Of a DNA stretch of 64,000 nucleotides, positions 1 to 8,284 are shown one piece after another; the stretch's first letter is position 1; each line of letters starts with the position of its first letter. The DNA is from Mycobacterium sp. IS-1742 (GTDB lineage Bacteria > Actinomycetota > Actinomycetes > Mycobacteriales > Mycobacteriaceae): assembly GCF_001500125.1 (NCBI RefSeq), contig NZ_LQIV01000001.1, positions 248,001 through 312,000 of the forward strand, read 5' to 3'. The position numbers were made by a program, and so were the translations under genes. The notes below the pieces were generated by a model. That model was not told the origin of the DNA and did no database searches. It saw only the letters and a list, made by a program, of their open reading frames with translations.

Positions 1-2
1 TC

Positions 3-263
3 GAGGATCTCCTGGAGAAGTCCGGCGGGTTCGGGACGCTGCTGCTGCTCGGCCACGACTGGGCCTCACCCGAGGCCACCTACCACTCCTACGATTTGTT
101 CGCCCGAAAGGTGATGCCGCACTTCAAGGGTCAGCTCACCGCGCCCCGCGCTTCGCACGACTGGGCCAAGGGCATGCGGGACCAGTTGCTCGGCCGGGCC
201 GGGGACGCGATCGTCAAGGCGATCACCGAACACACCGACGAGTTGAAGACGGATCAGCGGTAG
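3..263 (+). CDS. LLM-class flavin-dependent monooxygenase, C-terminal fragment
   Basis: The window opens inside this gene; 86 codons and a TAG stop are visible in frame 3. The readable part (a GFGTLLLLGHDWA stretch, then SYDLFARKVMPHFKG) resembles the C-terminal end of bacterial luciferase-like monooxygenases, where the TIM-barrel end precedes a helical tail. Such enzymes use reduced FMN or F420 to oxidise small molecules; the substrate cannot be told here. Its TAG overlaps the GTG of the next gene by one base, so the two are probably co-transcribed and translationally coupled. The family call rests on the C-terminus only. Confidence 0.7.
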   Translation, partial: EDLLEKSGGFGTLLLLGHDWASPEATYHSYDLFARKVMPHFKGQLTAPRASHDWAKGMRDQLLGRAGDAIVKAITEHTDELKTDQR

Positions 264-1279
264 TGCGTGCGTCGGTGCTGCGCGGCGGCGGGATGGTGCT
301 GCGCGACGATGTGCCCGAACCCGTCCCCGGCACCGGGCAGGTGCTGGTCGCGGTGAAGGCCTGCGGCATCTGCGGATCCGATCTGCACTTCGCCGCGCAC
401 GGTGCGGACGCGTTGGCGGCCGGCGCGCAGATGGAGGGCATGCCCGATCTGGGTGAGCCGGTGGACCTGTCCGCCGACGTGTTCATGGGCCACGAGATCT
501 CCGCCGAGGTGCTCGAATCCGGCCCGGACACCGACGCGCCGCCCCCCGGCACGGTCGTGACGTCGATCCCCGTGCTGCTCTCGGCGACCGGCGTGGCGCC
601 GATCGTGTACTCCAACAATGTGATCGGCGGCTACGCCGAGCGCATGCTGCTGTCCGCGCCGCTGTTGCTGCCCGTGCCGAACGGCCTGGACCCCCGGCAC
701 GCCGCGCTGACCGAGCCGATGGCTGTGGGGCTGCACGCGGTGAACGCATCCGCGATCACCCCCGGTGAGTCCGCACTCGTCGTGGGGTGCGGGCCCATCG
801 GTATGGCGATCATCGCCGCGCTGCGCCTGCGCGGCGTCGAACACGTTGTCGCCGCGGATTTTTCCGAGACGCGACGCCGGCTCGCGCAGACCATGGGCGC
901 ACACGAGACCGTCGACCCGGCGCAACGGTCCCCGTTCGAGGGCGCCGCGCCGGCCGTGGTGTTCGAGGCCGTCGGGGCCCCCGGGATTCTCAACGACGTC
1001 ATGCGCCGCGCACCCGCCCGCACCCGGGTGGTGGTGGCCGGGGTGTGCATGGAACCCGACACGATCATGCCGTTCTACGGCGCGCCCAAGGAACTCACCA
1101 TCCAGTTCGTGTTCGCCTACGACCCCGCCGAATTCGCGGAGACGTTGCGGGCCATCGCCGAAGGCGCGATCGACGTCGCCCCGCTGATCACCGCGGAGGT
1201 CGGCCTCGACGGGGTCGGCGACGCCTTCACGTCGCTGTCACGACCCGACGAGCAATGCAAGATCTTGGTGACCCCCTGA
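263..1279 (+). CDS. Zinc-type MDR alcohol dehydrogenase
   Basis: Encodes 338 aa of the medium-chain dehydrogenase/reductase superfamily, which oxidises alcohols or reduces carbonyls with NAD(P)H. The N-terminal catalytic domain shows CGICGSDLHF (catalytic zinc Cys) and a GHE motif near residue 77. The Rossmann fold follows with VVGCGPIGMAI around residue 172. The GTG start shares its G with the preceding TAG, so it is coupled to the monooxygenase. The pair looks like a small catabolic operon of unknown substrate. Length is normal and all core motifs are present. Confidence 0.85.
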   Translation: MRASVLRGGGMVLRDDVPEPVPGTGQVLVAVKACGICGSDLHFAAHGADALAAGAQMEGMPDLGEPVDLSADVFMGHEISAEVLESGPDTDAPPPGTVVTSIPVLLSATGVAPIVYSNNVIGGYAERMLLSAPLLLPVPNGLDPRHAALTEPMAVGLHAVNASAITPGESALVVGCGPIGMAIIAALRLRGVEHVVAADFSETRRRLAQTMGAHETVDPAQRSPFEGAAPAVVFEAVGAPGILNDVMRRAPARTRVVVAGVCMEPDTIMPFYGAPKELTIQFVFAYDPAEFAETLRAIAEGAIDVAPLITAEVGLDGVGDAFTSLSRPDEQCKILVTP

Positions 1280-1282
1280 CGG

Positions 1283-1296
1283 TAGGGTGCCTGGCA
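1283..1296 (+). promoter_or_regulatory. Leaderless promoter of the SIMPL gene
   Basis: A TAGGGT -10 hexamer at 1283-1288 is followed by exactly 7 nt and then ATG at 1296. This spacing places transcription start at the A of ATG, the usual leaderless arrangement in mycobacteria. It also argues for the ATG over the upstream GTG at 1287. Confidence 0.55.
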
Positions 1297-2021
1297 TGCC
1301 GATCTCTGCGCGCGCGAAGACCCGGTTGCTCACCGTCGTCGCGGCGGGCGTGACAATGGCCGGCGTGGCGGGCTGTGACGCCACCTCCGGCCCGACGGCG
1401 AGCGGGTCCGCCGACACCCGGCAGGTCACCGTCGTCGGCTCCGGTGAGGTGCAGGGCGCCCCGGACACGCTGACCGCCGGCGTCGCGATGGAGGCGATCG
1501 CCGCCGACGTGACCGGGGCGATGAACCAGTCCGGCGAACGCCAGCAGGCGGTGATCGACGCACTCGTCGACGCGGGCATCCCCCGCGAGGACATCAACAC
1601 CACCCAGGTCAGCCTGCAACCGCAGTTCGGCGCCGACGGCACCGACATCATCGGATACCGGGCGAGCAACGCGATCGACGTGAAGATCCGCGACCTCAGC
1701 TCGGCGTCCCAGGCGCTGGCGCTGATCGTCAGCACCGGCGGCGACGCCACCCGCATCAACTCGGTCAACTATTCGATCGAGGACGACTCCCAGTTGATCC
1801 GGGATGCCCGCGCCCGCGCGTTCGACGACGCCAAGAACCGCGCCGAGCAGTACGCCCAGCTGTCGGGCCTCGACCTCGGCGACGTCATCTCGATCGCCGA
1901 GTCCCCCGGGTCGACGCCACCCACCCCGATGCCGCGCGGCGAAGCGGCCATGGCGGTGCCGCTGGAACCGGGTATGCAGACCGTCGGGTTCAGCGTGACG
2001 GTGATCTGGGAGCTGGCCTGA
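1296..2021 (+). CDS. SIMPL (DUF541) domain lipoprotein
   Basis: A 241-aa protein with a hydrophobic N-terminus ending in a lipobox (AGVAGC, about residues 18-23), so probably acylated and anchored on the outer face of the membrane. The rest is a SIMPL/DUF541 domain, seen in the QVTVVGSGEVQGAPD opening and the conserved Ala-rich helices (ARARAFDDAKNRAEQYA). The family's biochemical role is poorly defined. The ATG at 1296 is preferred because a TANNNT box lies 7 nt upstream and the signal peptide then starts normally. It converges on hpt with a 14-bp gap. Confidence 0.85.
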   Translation: MPISARAKTRLLTVVAAGVTMAGVAGCDATSGPTASGSADTRQVTVVGSGEVQGAPDTLTAGVAMEAIAADVTGAMNQSGERQQAVIDALVDAGIPREDINTTQVSLQPQFGADGTDIIGYRASNAIDVKIRDLSSASQALALIVSTGGDATRINSVNYSIEDDSQLIRDARARAFDDAKNRAEQYAQLSGLDLGDVISIAESPGSTPPTPMPRGEAAMAVPLEPGMQTVGFSVTVIWELA

Positions 2022-2035
2022 TCGGACACCACCGG

Positions 2036-2626
2036 TCAGTCGTGGGTGTAGACCTTCGGCTCGAGGGTGCCGATGTAGGGCAGGTCGCGGTAGCGCTCGG
2101 CGTAGTCGAGGCCGTACCCGACGACGAACTCGTTGGGGATGTCGAAGCCGACGTATTCGATGTCCACGTCGGCGCGGACGGCGTCGGGTTTGCGCAGCAG
2201 CGTGCACACCCGCAGCGACCGCGGCTGCCGGGTGGCCAGGTTGCGCAGCAGCCAGGACAGTGTCAGCCCCGAGTCGACGATGTCCTCGACGATCAGCACG
2301 TCGCGGTCGTTGATGTCGCGGTCGAGGTCCTTGAGGATGCGCACCACCCCCGATGACGACGTCGACGAACCGTAGGAGCTCACGGCCATGAACTCGAGCT
2401 GGGTCGGCAGCGGGATCGAGCGGGCCAGGTCGGTGACGAACATGACGGCGCCCTTGAGCACCGTGACCAGCAGCAGGTCCTGTCCGCTCTCCCCGACGGC
2501 CGCGCGGTAGGTCTCGGCGATCTGCGCGGCCAATTCGGCCGTGCGGGATTGGATCTGTTCCTCCGAAAGCAGCACTGACTTGATGTCGCCCTCGTACAGG
2601 TCAGGTGATTGCGCAGGCACGCCCAC
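2036..2626 (-). CDS. hpt: Hypoxanthine-guanine phosphoribosyltransferase
   Basis: Salvages hypoxanthine and guanine to IMP and GMP using PRPP. The PRPP-binding motif is [14 protein letters not shown] and the loop [11 protein letters not shown] is typical of bacterial Hpt. A GTG giving [14 protein letters not shown] is chosen as start (196 aa). The reading frame could extend to a TTG at 2656, but that adds ten residues unlike the family. It lies just downstream of tilS, the conserved tilS-hpt pair; ftsH, which usually follows in mycobacteria, is replaced here by a convergent gene. Confidence 0.93.
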   Translation of the reverse strand: MGVPAQSPDLYEGDIKSVLLSEEQIQSRTAELAAQIAETYRAAVGESGQDLLLVTVLKGAVMFVTDLARSIPLPTQLEFMAVSSYGSSTSSSGVVRILKDLDRDINDRDVLIVEDIVDSGLTLSWLLRNLATRQPRSLRVCTLLRKPDAVRADVDIEYVGFDIPNEFVVGYGLDYAERYRDLPYIGTLEPKVYTHD

Positions 2627-2666
2627 AGCGTGCCATGCCGTCGCGGCCGGAACCAACGCGGCTGTT

Positions 2667-3629
2667 CTACACCGGCTCCCGATGCAGGGTCAGCATCCCG
2701 TCGCGACGTGCGGCGATCAGGCGCTCACGCACCGCGGCGGACGGGACCGCGACCCCGCCCTGTCCGTGCCAGTCGCTCACCAGCGCGTCGACCCCCCGGA
2801 TCTGGGTGTCGGTCAGCCCCCGGGCGCCCCCGGCGAGCAGCCAGCTGCGGATCACCCGGCGCCGGATGGCGGCGGGCAGCCCCACCAGCCGCGCGGTGTC
2901 GAGCCCCGCGCCCACGGTCGCCTCGGCCGACGCCGCCTCGGCCTGCGCGTCGAGGAGGTCGTTGTCCTCCTGCAGTGCGGCGGCGGTGCGGGCCAGCGCC
3001 GCGGCCACTCCCCCGTCGAGGACGTCCTCGAGCAGCGGAAGCACCTCGGCGCGCAACCGGCTGCGGGTGTACCGGGGGTCGGCGTTGTGCGGATCCACCC
3101 ACGGCCGCAGCCCGAGTTCGGCGCACGCGGCGGCGGTCTCGGCGCGCCGCACCCCCAGCAGCGGGCGGTACCAGGGCGGGTCGCAGCTCCGCATACCCGC
3201 GATGGAACGCGGACCCGAGCCGCGCCCCAACCCCAGCAGCACGGTCTCCGCCTGGTCGTCGAGGGTGTGGGCGAGCAGCACCGGTGCGCCCCCGTGTGCG
3301 GCGCGCAGCGCGTCGTACCGGGCGGTGCGGGCGGCGGCTTCCGGCCCACCCGAGGTACCGACCTGAACACGCAGCACCCGCGCGTCGGTGCAGCCGAGCC
3401 GCAGCGCCGCCTCGCGGGCGGCCTCGGCGACGGCCGCCGAATCCGGTTGCAGCCCGTGGTCGACGATCAGCGCGACCGTGGGCAGGATGTCGGCGGCCAC
3501 CGCGGTCAGCGCCAGCGAATCGGCTCCGCCGGACAGCGCCACGCACCAACGCTGCGTACCGGCCAGGTGACGACGGGCGAACCGGGCCAGCTCGGCGCGC
3601 AACGCGGCTACAGCACGCGGTCGATCCAT
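2667..3629 (-). CDS. tilS: tRNA(Ile)-lysidine synthetase
   Basis: Converts the wobble cytidine of tRNA-Ile(CAU) to lysidine, allowing AUA decoding. The N-type ATP pyrophosphatase P-loop is [11 protein letters not shown] at about residues 30-40, followed by [10 protein letters not shown]. With the ATG at 3629 the protein is 320 aa, close to mycobacterial TilS (Rv3625c). Longer readings of this frame run into the preceding metalloprotease gene and are not coding. The start overlaps the end of that gene by 22 nt, so the two are coupled. Confidence 0.92.
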   Translation of the reverse strand: MDRPRAVAALRAELARFARRHLAGTQRWCVALSGGADSLALTAVAADILPTVALIVDHGLQPDSAAVAEAAREAALRLGCTDARVLRVQVGTSGGPEAAARTARYDALRAAHGGAPVLLAHTLDDQAETVLLGLGRGSGPRSIAGMRSCDPPWYRPLLGVRRAETAAACAELGLRPWVDPHNADPRYTRSRLRAEVLPLLEDVLDGGVAAALARTAAALQEDNDLLDAQAEAASAEATVGAGLDTARLVGLPAAIRRRVIRSWLLAGGARGLTDTQIRGVDALVSDWHGQGGVAVPSAAVRERLIAARRDGMLTLHREPV

Positions 3630-4660
3630 CGCTGCGGCTCGTCGACTTCTGTTGGCAGCGGCAGTGTTTCGGGCCCGGACCAGATGGTGTTGAACCGCTC
3701 CATCCCGACCTCGGCCACGACGTGGTCGACGAACGCCTTGCCGCGCGTGTACTGGCTGATCTTGGCGTCGACGCCGAGCAGCGCGCGCAGGATGCGCTGC
3801 ACGGGAGGCTGTTTGCGCTCGCGCCGCTGGTTGAAACGGGCGCGGATGGTGGCGACCGAGGGCACGACGGCCGGGCCCACGGCGTCCATCACGTGGTCGG
3901 CGTGTCCTTCGAGCAGGGTGCCCAGCACCAGCAGCTGGTCGAGTGCGCGCCGTTGCGGTTCGGCCTGCACGGCGCGCATCAGGCCCAGCACCCCGGTCGA
4001 GTTCGGATCGGTGTGGGCGCGCCGGTTGCGCACGTACTCGGCCAGCCGCGCGGCCACCTCGGTGACGTCTTCGCCGGCATCCTTGGTCAGCACCGCGAGC
4101 GCCGACGACATGTGGTCGGCCAGCCACGGGTTGGCGCGGAACTGGACGCGGTGGGTGACCTCGTGCAGGCAGACCCACAGCCGGAAGTCGGCCGGCGAGA
4201 CCCGCAGCTGGCGTTCCACGGCGATCACGTTCGGCCACACCAGCAGCAGTTCACCGCCGCCGTCCGCGAAGGGGTCGTACTGGCCGAGGATCCCCGACGC
4301 GACGAACGCCAGCACCGCTCCCGTCTGGGCGCCGGTGACGCGCCCGGTCAGGAAGCTGCTCGGCCGGTCCGTGCCGCCCGTCATCGTCCGCATCGACTGC
4401 GACGCGGCCTGGATCCATCCGGGGCGGTCGACGATGCGCGCCTCGGTGACGGCGTTGCCCTCGTTGAGCCCGGTCACCTCGCGCACGGGAAGTTCGGCCT
4501 CGCGCGACGCCGCGGCGAGCTGCTCGATGGCCTGGCGGCGGGTGTAGTCGGTGGCGGGCGGGCCGGGCCGGGCGAGCCGGGCGCCGACGGTGGCGGCGAA
4601 CCGCCAGTCCACCGTTCGCCCCACCGTGAGGTCACCGGACGAGGCGTTCACGAGCCGCAT
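3608..4660 (-). CDS. Zinc-dependent metalloprotease (DUF2342 family)
   Basis: A 350-aa member of the actinobacterial DUF2342 'zinc-dependent metalloprotease / coenzyme F420 biosynthesis-associated' family, matching Rv3626c by position. A putative zinc site HEVTH is in LHEVTHRVQF near residue 167. The substrate is unknown; the F420 label in databases reflects an old association, not a demonstrated role. It overlaps dacB by 13 nt upstream and tilS by 22 nt downstream, so dacB, this gene, tilS and hpt probably form one transcript. Confidence 0.88.
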   Translation of the reverse strand: MRLVNASSGDLTVGRTVDWRFAATVGARLARPGPPATDYTRRQAIEQLAAASREAELPVREVTGLNEGNAVTEARIVDRPGWIQAASQSMRTMTGGTDRPSSFLTGRVTGAQTGAVLAFVASGILGQYDPFADGGGELLLVWPNVIAVERQLRVSPADFRLWVCLHEVTHRVQFRANPWLADHMSSALAVLTKDAGEDVTEVAARLAEYVRNRRAHTDPNSTGVLGLMRAVQAEPQRRALDQLLVLGTLLEGHADHVMDAVGPAVVPSVATIRARFNQRRERKQPPVQRILRALLGVDAKISQYTRGKAFVDHVVAEVGMERFNTIWSGPETLPLPTEVDEPQRWIDRVL

Positions 4661-6036
4661 CCGCAGGCGCGCAGGGTGGCCGCCAGGGCGTCGAGCGCCG
4701 TGCGCCCGGTGGGGCCGGCGTTGTTCGACATCAGCGCGAACGTCAGCACTCGGCCGCGGGCGTCGGTGACGATGCCGGCCAGCGAGTTCGTCCCGGTCAG
4801 CGATCCGGTCTTGGCGCGCAGCCAGCCGGCGGCCTGGCGGCCCGCGGCGGTGTCGAGGTAGCGGTTTGACAGCGTGCCGCTGCCCCCGGCGATGGGCAGC
4901 AGGTCCACCAGCGGCCGCAGCTCGGGGTGGTCGTCGCCGGCGGCCGCCGTGACCACCTCGTCGAGGGTCCGGGCGGTCAGCCGGTCGTCGACCGACAGGC
5001 CGCTGGAGTCGAACAGCCGGGCGTCCGTGGTGTCGACGCCGACCTTACGAAGCTCCGAGAGCACCGCGTTGGCGGCCTCGTCGAAACTCTGCGGCCGGCC
5101 CAGTTGGGCGGCCACCTCGCGGCCGATCGCCTCGGCCATGACGTTGTCGGACAGGTTCATCATCACGCGCAGCCGTTCCATCAGCGGCGGCGACTGCACA
5201 GCGCCGATCTGCTTGCCGCCGCGGTACGGGCCCCGCAGCACCGTCACCGAGGCGGGGTCGATCCGCAGCGCGGTGGCCAGCGCGCGCCCGGCGTCGACGG
5301 CCGGGGTCGGTGAACGCCGCGACTCCTCGCTGACCGGTTGAGTGCGGCCGCCGTCGAGCATGACCGGCACCATCGGCGCGATGTCACCGCCGGGGATGTC
5401 CAGCGGATCCCAGCCGAATGCCATCTCCGGACCCGCGTATGCACTCGTGTCGACGGCCACCGCGGTCGGTTCGATCCCGCTGCGCCGGACCTGATCGGCG
5501 AGGTCGCTGATCCGCGCGGCGTCCTTGTACCAGCTGTCGGTGCCGCGGGGGGCCGCCGACAGTGTCGGATCGCCGCCACCCTTGAGCACCACCAGACCGG
5601 GATCGCGTTTCTGGTCACCGGCCACCACCGTCGTGGTCAGGCGGGCCTCCCGGTCCAGCGTCAGCAGCGCCGCGGCGGCGGTGAGCGTCTTGTTCGTCGA
5701 GGCCGGCTGCATCGGCACGTCGGCGCGCTTCTCCCACAGCCGCTCGCCGGTCATCGCGTCCGTGACGCGGCCGGCCAGGTCACCGAGGTTCGGATCGGCC
5801 AGGGCGGGTGCGAGCGCCGCGGCGAGACCGGCGTTCGTCGGGACGGGCGCGGATTCGGCGACCGGCACGACCGCCGGGTTCGCGGTGGCGGGCGCCGGCA
5901 GCGGCCTGGCGGCCTGGGCATCCGAATCGCGGCCGGTGGTGAGCACCGCGGCGACCGCGACGAGGACCGCGACCAGCACCACCACCGCCAGCCCGACCAG
6001 CACGTGGGTCGATCGCCGCCACCGGGTGGGCCGCAT
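4648..6036 (-). CDS. dacB: D-alanyl-D-alanine carboxypeptidase/endopeptidase, PBP4 (S13) family
   Basis: Trims peptidoglycan peptides in the periplasm. The 462-aa protein has an N-terminal membrane anchor (residues about 11-33) and the S13 active-site motifs: SxxK as STNK at residues 113-116, SDN in NLSDNVMAE, and KTG in RAKTGSLTG. Position matches Rv3627c. The ATG at 6036 is chosen because AGGAGA sits 6 nt upstream; a longer frame to 6123 would run past this site. It is first in the dacB-metalloprotease-tilS-hpt series and diverges from ppa. Confidence 0.93.
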   Translation of the reverse strand: MRPTRWRRSTHVLVGLAVVVLVAVLVAVAAVLTTGRDSDAQAARPLPAPATANPAVVPVAESAPVPTNAGLAAALAPALADPNLGDLAGRVTDAMTGERLWEKRADVPMQPASTNKTLTAAAALLTLDREARLTTTVVAGDQKRDPGLVVLKGGGDPTLSAAPRGTDSWYKDAARISDLADQVRRSGIEPTAVAVDTSAYAGPEMAFGWDPLDIPGGDIAPMVPVMLDGGRTQPVSEESRRSPTPAVDAGRALATALRIDPASVTVLRGPYRGGKQIGAVQSPPLMERLRVMMNLSDNVMAEAIGREVAAQLGRPQSFDEAANAVLSELRKVGVDTTDARLFDSSGLSVDDRLTARTLDEVVTAAAGDDHPELRPLVDLLPIAGGSGTLSNRYLDTAAGRQAAGWLRAKTGSLTGTNSLAGIVTDARGRVLTFALMSNNAGPTGRTALDALAATLRACGCGS

Positions 6037-6165
6037 AACTCTCCTGCTGTCGAATGAGGTGACCGAACCACCCCGCCAACAGCAGCGTATCGCTCGTTTA
6101 CTGTGGACCCGCGTCGTCGTCACCCGACGACCCCGGTGCGTACACAGACGAAGGAGCCGACAGCG

Positions 6166-6654
6166 GTGGAGTTCGAGGTCGTCATCGAGATCCCCAAGGG
6201 ATCACGCAACAAGTACGAGGTCGACCACGAGACCGGCCGGCTCAAGCTGGACCGCTACCTCTACACGTCGATGGCCTACCCGACCGACTACGGCTTCATC
6301 GAGGATTCCCTCGGCGAGGACGGCGACCCGCTCGACGCGCTGGTCCTGCTGCCCGAATCGGTGTTCCCCGGTTGCATCGTCGACGCCCGTCCGGTGGCGA
6401 TGTTCCAGATGACCGACGAGGCCGGCGGCGACGACAAGGTGCTGTGCGTGCCCGCGGGCGACAAGCGCTGGGATCACATCAAGGACCTCGCGGACGTCCC
6501 GGAACAGGTGCTCGAGGAGATCAAGCACTTCTTCGTCCACTACAAGGACCTGGAGCCGAACAAGTACGTCAAGGCCGCCGACTGGACCGGCCGCGAGGCG
6601 GCCGAGGCCGAGGTGCAGCGCTCCTTCGAGCGGTTCAAGACCGAGGCCCACTAG
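6166..6654 (+). CDS. ppa: Inorganic pyrophosphatase
   Basis: Family I soluble pyrophosphatase that hydrolyses PPi to phosphate and pulls biosynthetic reactions forward. Metal-binding carboxylates are visible in [10 protein letters not shown], and the signatures [15 protein letters not shown] and DKRWDHIKD are present. Starting at GTG 6166 gives 162 aa, the length of mycobacterial Ppa (Rv3628). AAGGAG at 6151-6156 supports this start over the upstream ATG at 6103. It stands alone and diverges from dacB. Confidence 0.96.
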   Translation: MEFEVVIEIPKGSRNKYEVDHETGRLKLDRYLYTSMAYPTDYGFIEDSLGEDGDPLDALVLLPESVFPGCIVDARPVAMFQMTDEAGGDDKVLCVPAGDKRWDHIKDLADVPEQVLEEIKHFFVHYKDLEPNKYVKAADWTGREAAEAEVQRSFERFKTEAH

Positions 6655-6728
6655 CCCCGGGGACAGAAATTATCGCGCCCGTAACACGGCGTAACCCGGT
6701 CGTGGCTTGACGCTCCGATCATGGGGCC

Positions 6729-7250
6729 ATGCTGATGCACCAGGGCATTGGCCTCGGGGCCTACAACGCCATGCCGATCCGTCGGGCCGTCCACGCGGTC
6801 TACGAGTGCTGCTACAGCGTGCCCCTGGCTGCCGACCTGGCCCGCGGCCGGCCGTACGACAGCCACGACGCGCTGTTCCGGGAGGCCGACGCGCTGCTGT
6901 TCGGCCTGTGCGAGGACGCGATCGACTCCATCCTGCAGGCCCATCCCGACATCGGCCGCCGCCCCGGCAGCGAGAAGTCCGCGGCCGAACAGTGCGCGGT
7001 GTTCGACGAGCGGCCCGAGGTGATGGAGCAGTTGAGCGCCGCCTCGCGGCGCTACCACGACCACTTCGGGTTCGGGTTCGTCATGTGCGTCAACGGCTAC
7101 GGCGCGCAGGACGTGCTGGCCACGATGACCGACCGCCTGCTCAACGACCGCGAGACCGAGCGCAAGGTGGTCCGCAACGAACTCGCCCGGATCAACCGGA
7201 GCAGGTTGGAGCGGATGCTCGGCCCCGAAGGCGGCTACCACAACTGGTGA
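6729..7250 (+). CDS. uraD: 2-oxo-4-hydroxy-4-carboxy-5-ureidoimidazoline (OHCU) decarboxylase
   Basis: Third enzyme of uric acid degradation, decarboxylating OHCU to S-allantoin. The 173-aa protein shows the family features AHPDIGRRPG (active-site His-Pro-Asp region), YHDHFGFGFVMCVNG and a terminal RINRSRLERML helix. It is followed 22 bp later by allantoicase, in keeping with ureide breakdown. No uricase, HIU hydrolase or allantoinase gene is in this window, so the pathway must be completed elsewhere. The start at ATG 6729 has no clear Shine-Dalgarno; ATG 6735 is an alternative. Confidence 0.85.
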   Translation: MLMHQGIGLGAYNAMPIRRAVHAVYECCYSVPLAADLARGRPYDSHDALFREADALLFGLCEDAIDSILQAHPDIGRRPGSEKSAAEQCAVFDERPEVMEQLSAASRRYHDHFGFGFVMCVNGYGAQDVLATMTDRLLNDRETERKVVRNELARINRSRLERMLGPEGGYHNW

Positions 7251-7260
7251 GCTCCTCACC

Positions 7261-7273
7261 TACGCTGCGCGAG
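7261..7273 (+). promoter_or_regulatory. Candidate leaderless promoter of allantoicase
   Basis: TACGCT at 7261-7266 is followed by 6 nt and then GTG at 7273. The allantoicase gene may therefore also be transcribed on its own, not only by read-through from uraD. Confidence 0.45.
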
Positions 7274-8283
7274 TGAGCACCGCGCAGTCACATTTCCTCT
7301 CTCTCCCCGATCTGGCCTCCCGCGCGGCCGGCGGCGCGGTGGTGTGGGCCAACGACGAACTGTTCGCCGAGAAGGAGAACCTGATCATCCCGGCGCCGGC
7401 CGAGCACCGGCCGGCGACCTTCGGCCACAAGGGGCAGGTGTACGACGGGTGGGAGACGCGGCGCAGCCGCGGCGCCGATCGGGAATCCTGCGATTCGGCG
7501 ATCGTGCGGCTCGGTGTGCCCGGCGTCGTGCGTGGCGTCGTCGTCGACACCGCCTGGTTCACCGGCAACTACCCGCCCGAGGTGTCCATCGAGGCCACCT
7601 ACGTTCCCGGCCATCCGTCCACCGCGGAACTGGTCGGGCGTCACTGGACCACGATCGTCGAGCGCAGCCCCGTCGACGGGGACACCCGCAACCCGTTCGA
7701 GGTGACCTCCGGGCGGCGCTGGTCCCATGTGAGGCTGTCGATCCACCCCGACGGCGGCGTCGCCCGGTTGCGGGTGCACGGCGAAGGCCTGCTCGACCCG
7801 CAGTTCGCCGAGCTGCCGCTCGACCTGGCCGCGTTGGAGAACGGCGGGCGGATCACGGGCTGCTCCAACATGTTCTACAGCTCCCCGAACAATCTGCTGC
7901 TGCCGGGCACGGCGCGCACCATGGGCGACGGATGGGAGACGTCGCGGCGCCGCGACGCCGGGAACGACTGGGTGCAGGTGCAGTTGGCGGGGCAGGGCGT
8001 GGCGAGCTTCGCCGAACTCGACACGTCCTACTTCCTCGGCAACGCGCCGGGTTCCGCGCGGTTGCGGGGCCGCGACGCCGACGGTGAATGGTTCGACCTG
8101 CTGGACGAGGTGGTGCTGCAACCCGATACGCGGCACCGGTTCCTCATCGAGTCCGGGCGGCCGGTGACCGAAGCGCGGCTCGACGTCTTCCCCGACGGCG
8201 GCATGGCGCGGCTGCGGTTGTTCGGGCGGCTCACCGACGACGGACTCAATGCCGTGGCCGAGCGATGGAGCCTGTCCGGCTGA
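7273..8283 (+). CDS. alc: Allantoicase
   Basis: Hydrolyses allantoate to ureidoglycolate and urea in purine catabolism. The 336-aa protein is built of two tandem allantoicase repeats, visible as YDGWETRRSRG near residue 57 and GDGWETSRRRD near residue 218, each followed by a beta-rich segment with W/Y-F-x-GN (AWFTGNYPP, SYFLGNAPG). GTG 7273 is the start, directly after a TANNNT box. The stop is 1 nt before the next ATG, so the phosphoesterase gene may be cotranscribed. Confidence 0.9.
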   Translation: MSTAQSHFLSLPDLASRAAGGAVVWANDELFAEKENLIIPAPAEHRPATFGHKGQVYDGWETRRSRGADRESCDSAIVRLGVPGVVRGVVVDTAWFTGNYPPEVSIEATYVPGHPSTAELVGRHWTTIVERSPVDGDTRNPFEVTSGRRWSHVRLSIHPDGGVARLRVHGEGLLDPQFAELPLDLAALENGGRITGCSNMFYSSPNNLLLPGTARTMGDGWETSRRRDAGNDWVQVQLAGQGVASFAELDTSYFLGNAPGSARLRGRDADGEWFDLLDEVVLQPDTRHRFLIESGRPVTEARLDVFPDGGMARLRLFGRLTDDGLNAVAERWSLSG

Positions 8284-8284
8284 C

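Noticed and set aside
2609..4861. A 750-codon plus-strand frame opposite tilS and the metalloprotease
   Set aside because: It is Arg/Pro-rich without any motif, while the minus strand encodes TilS and a DUF2342 protein with correct lengths.
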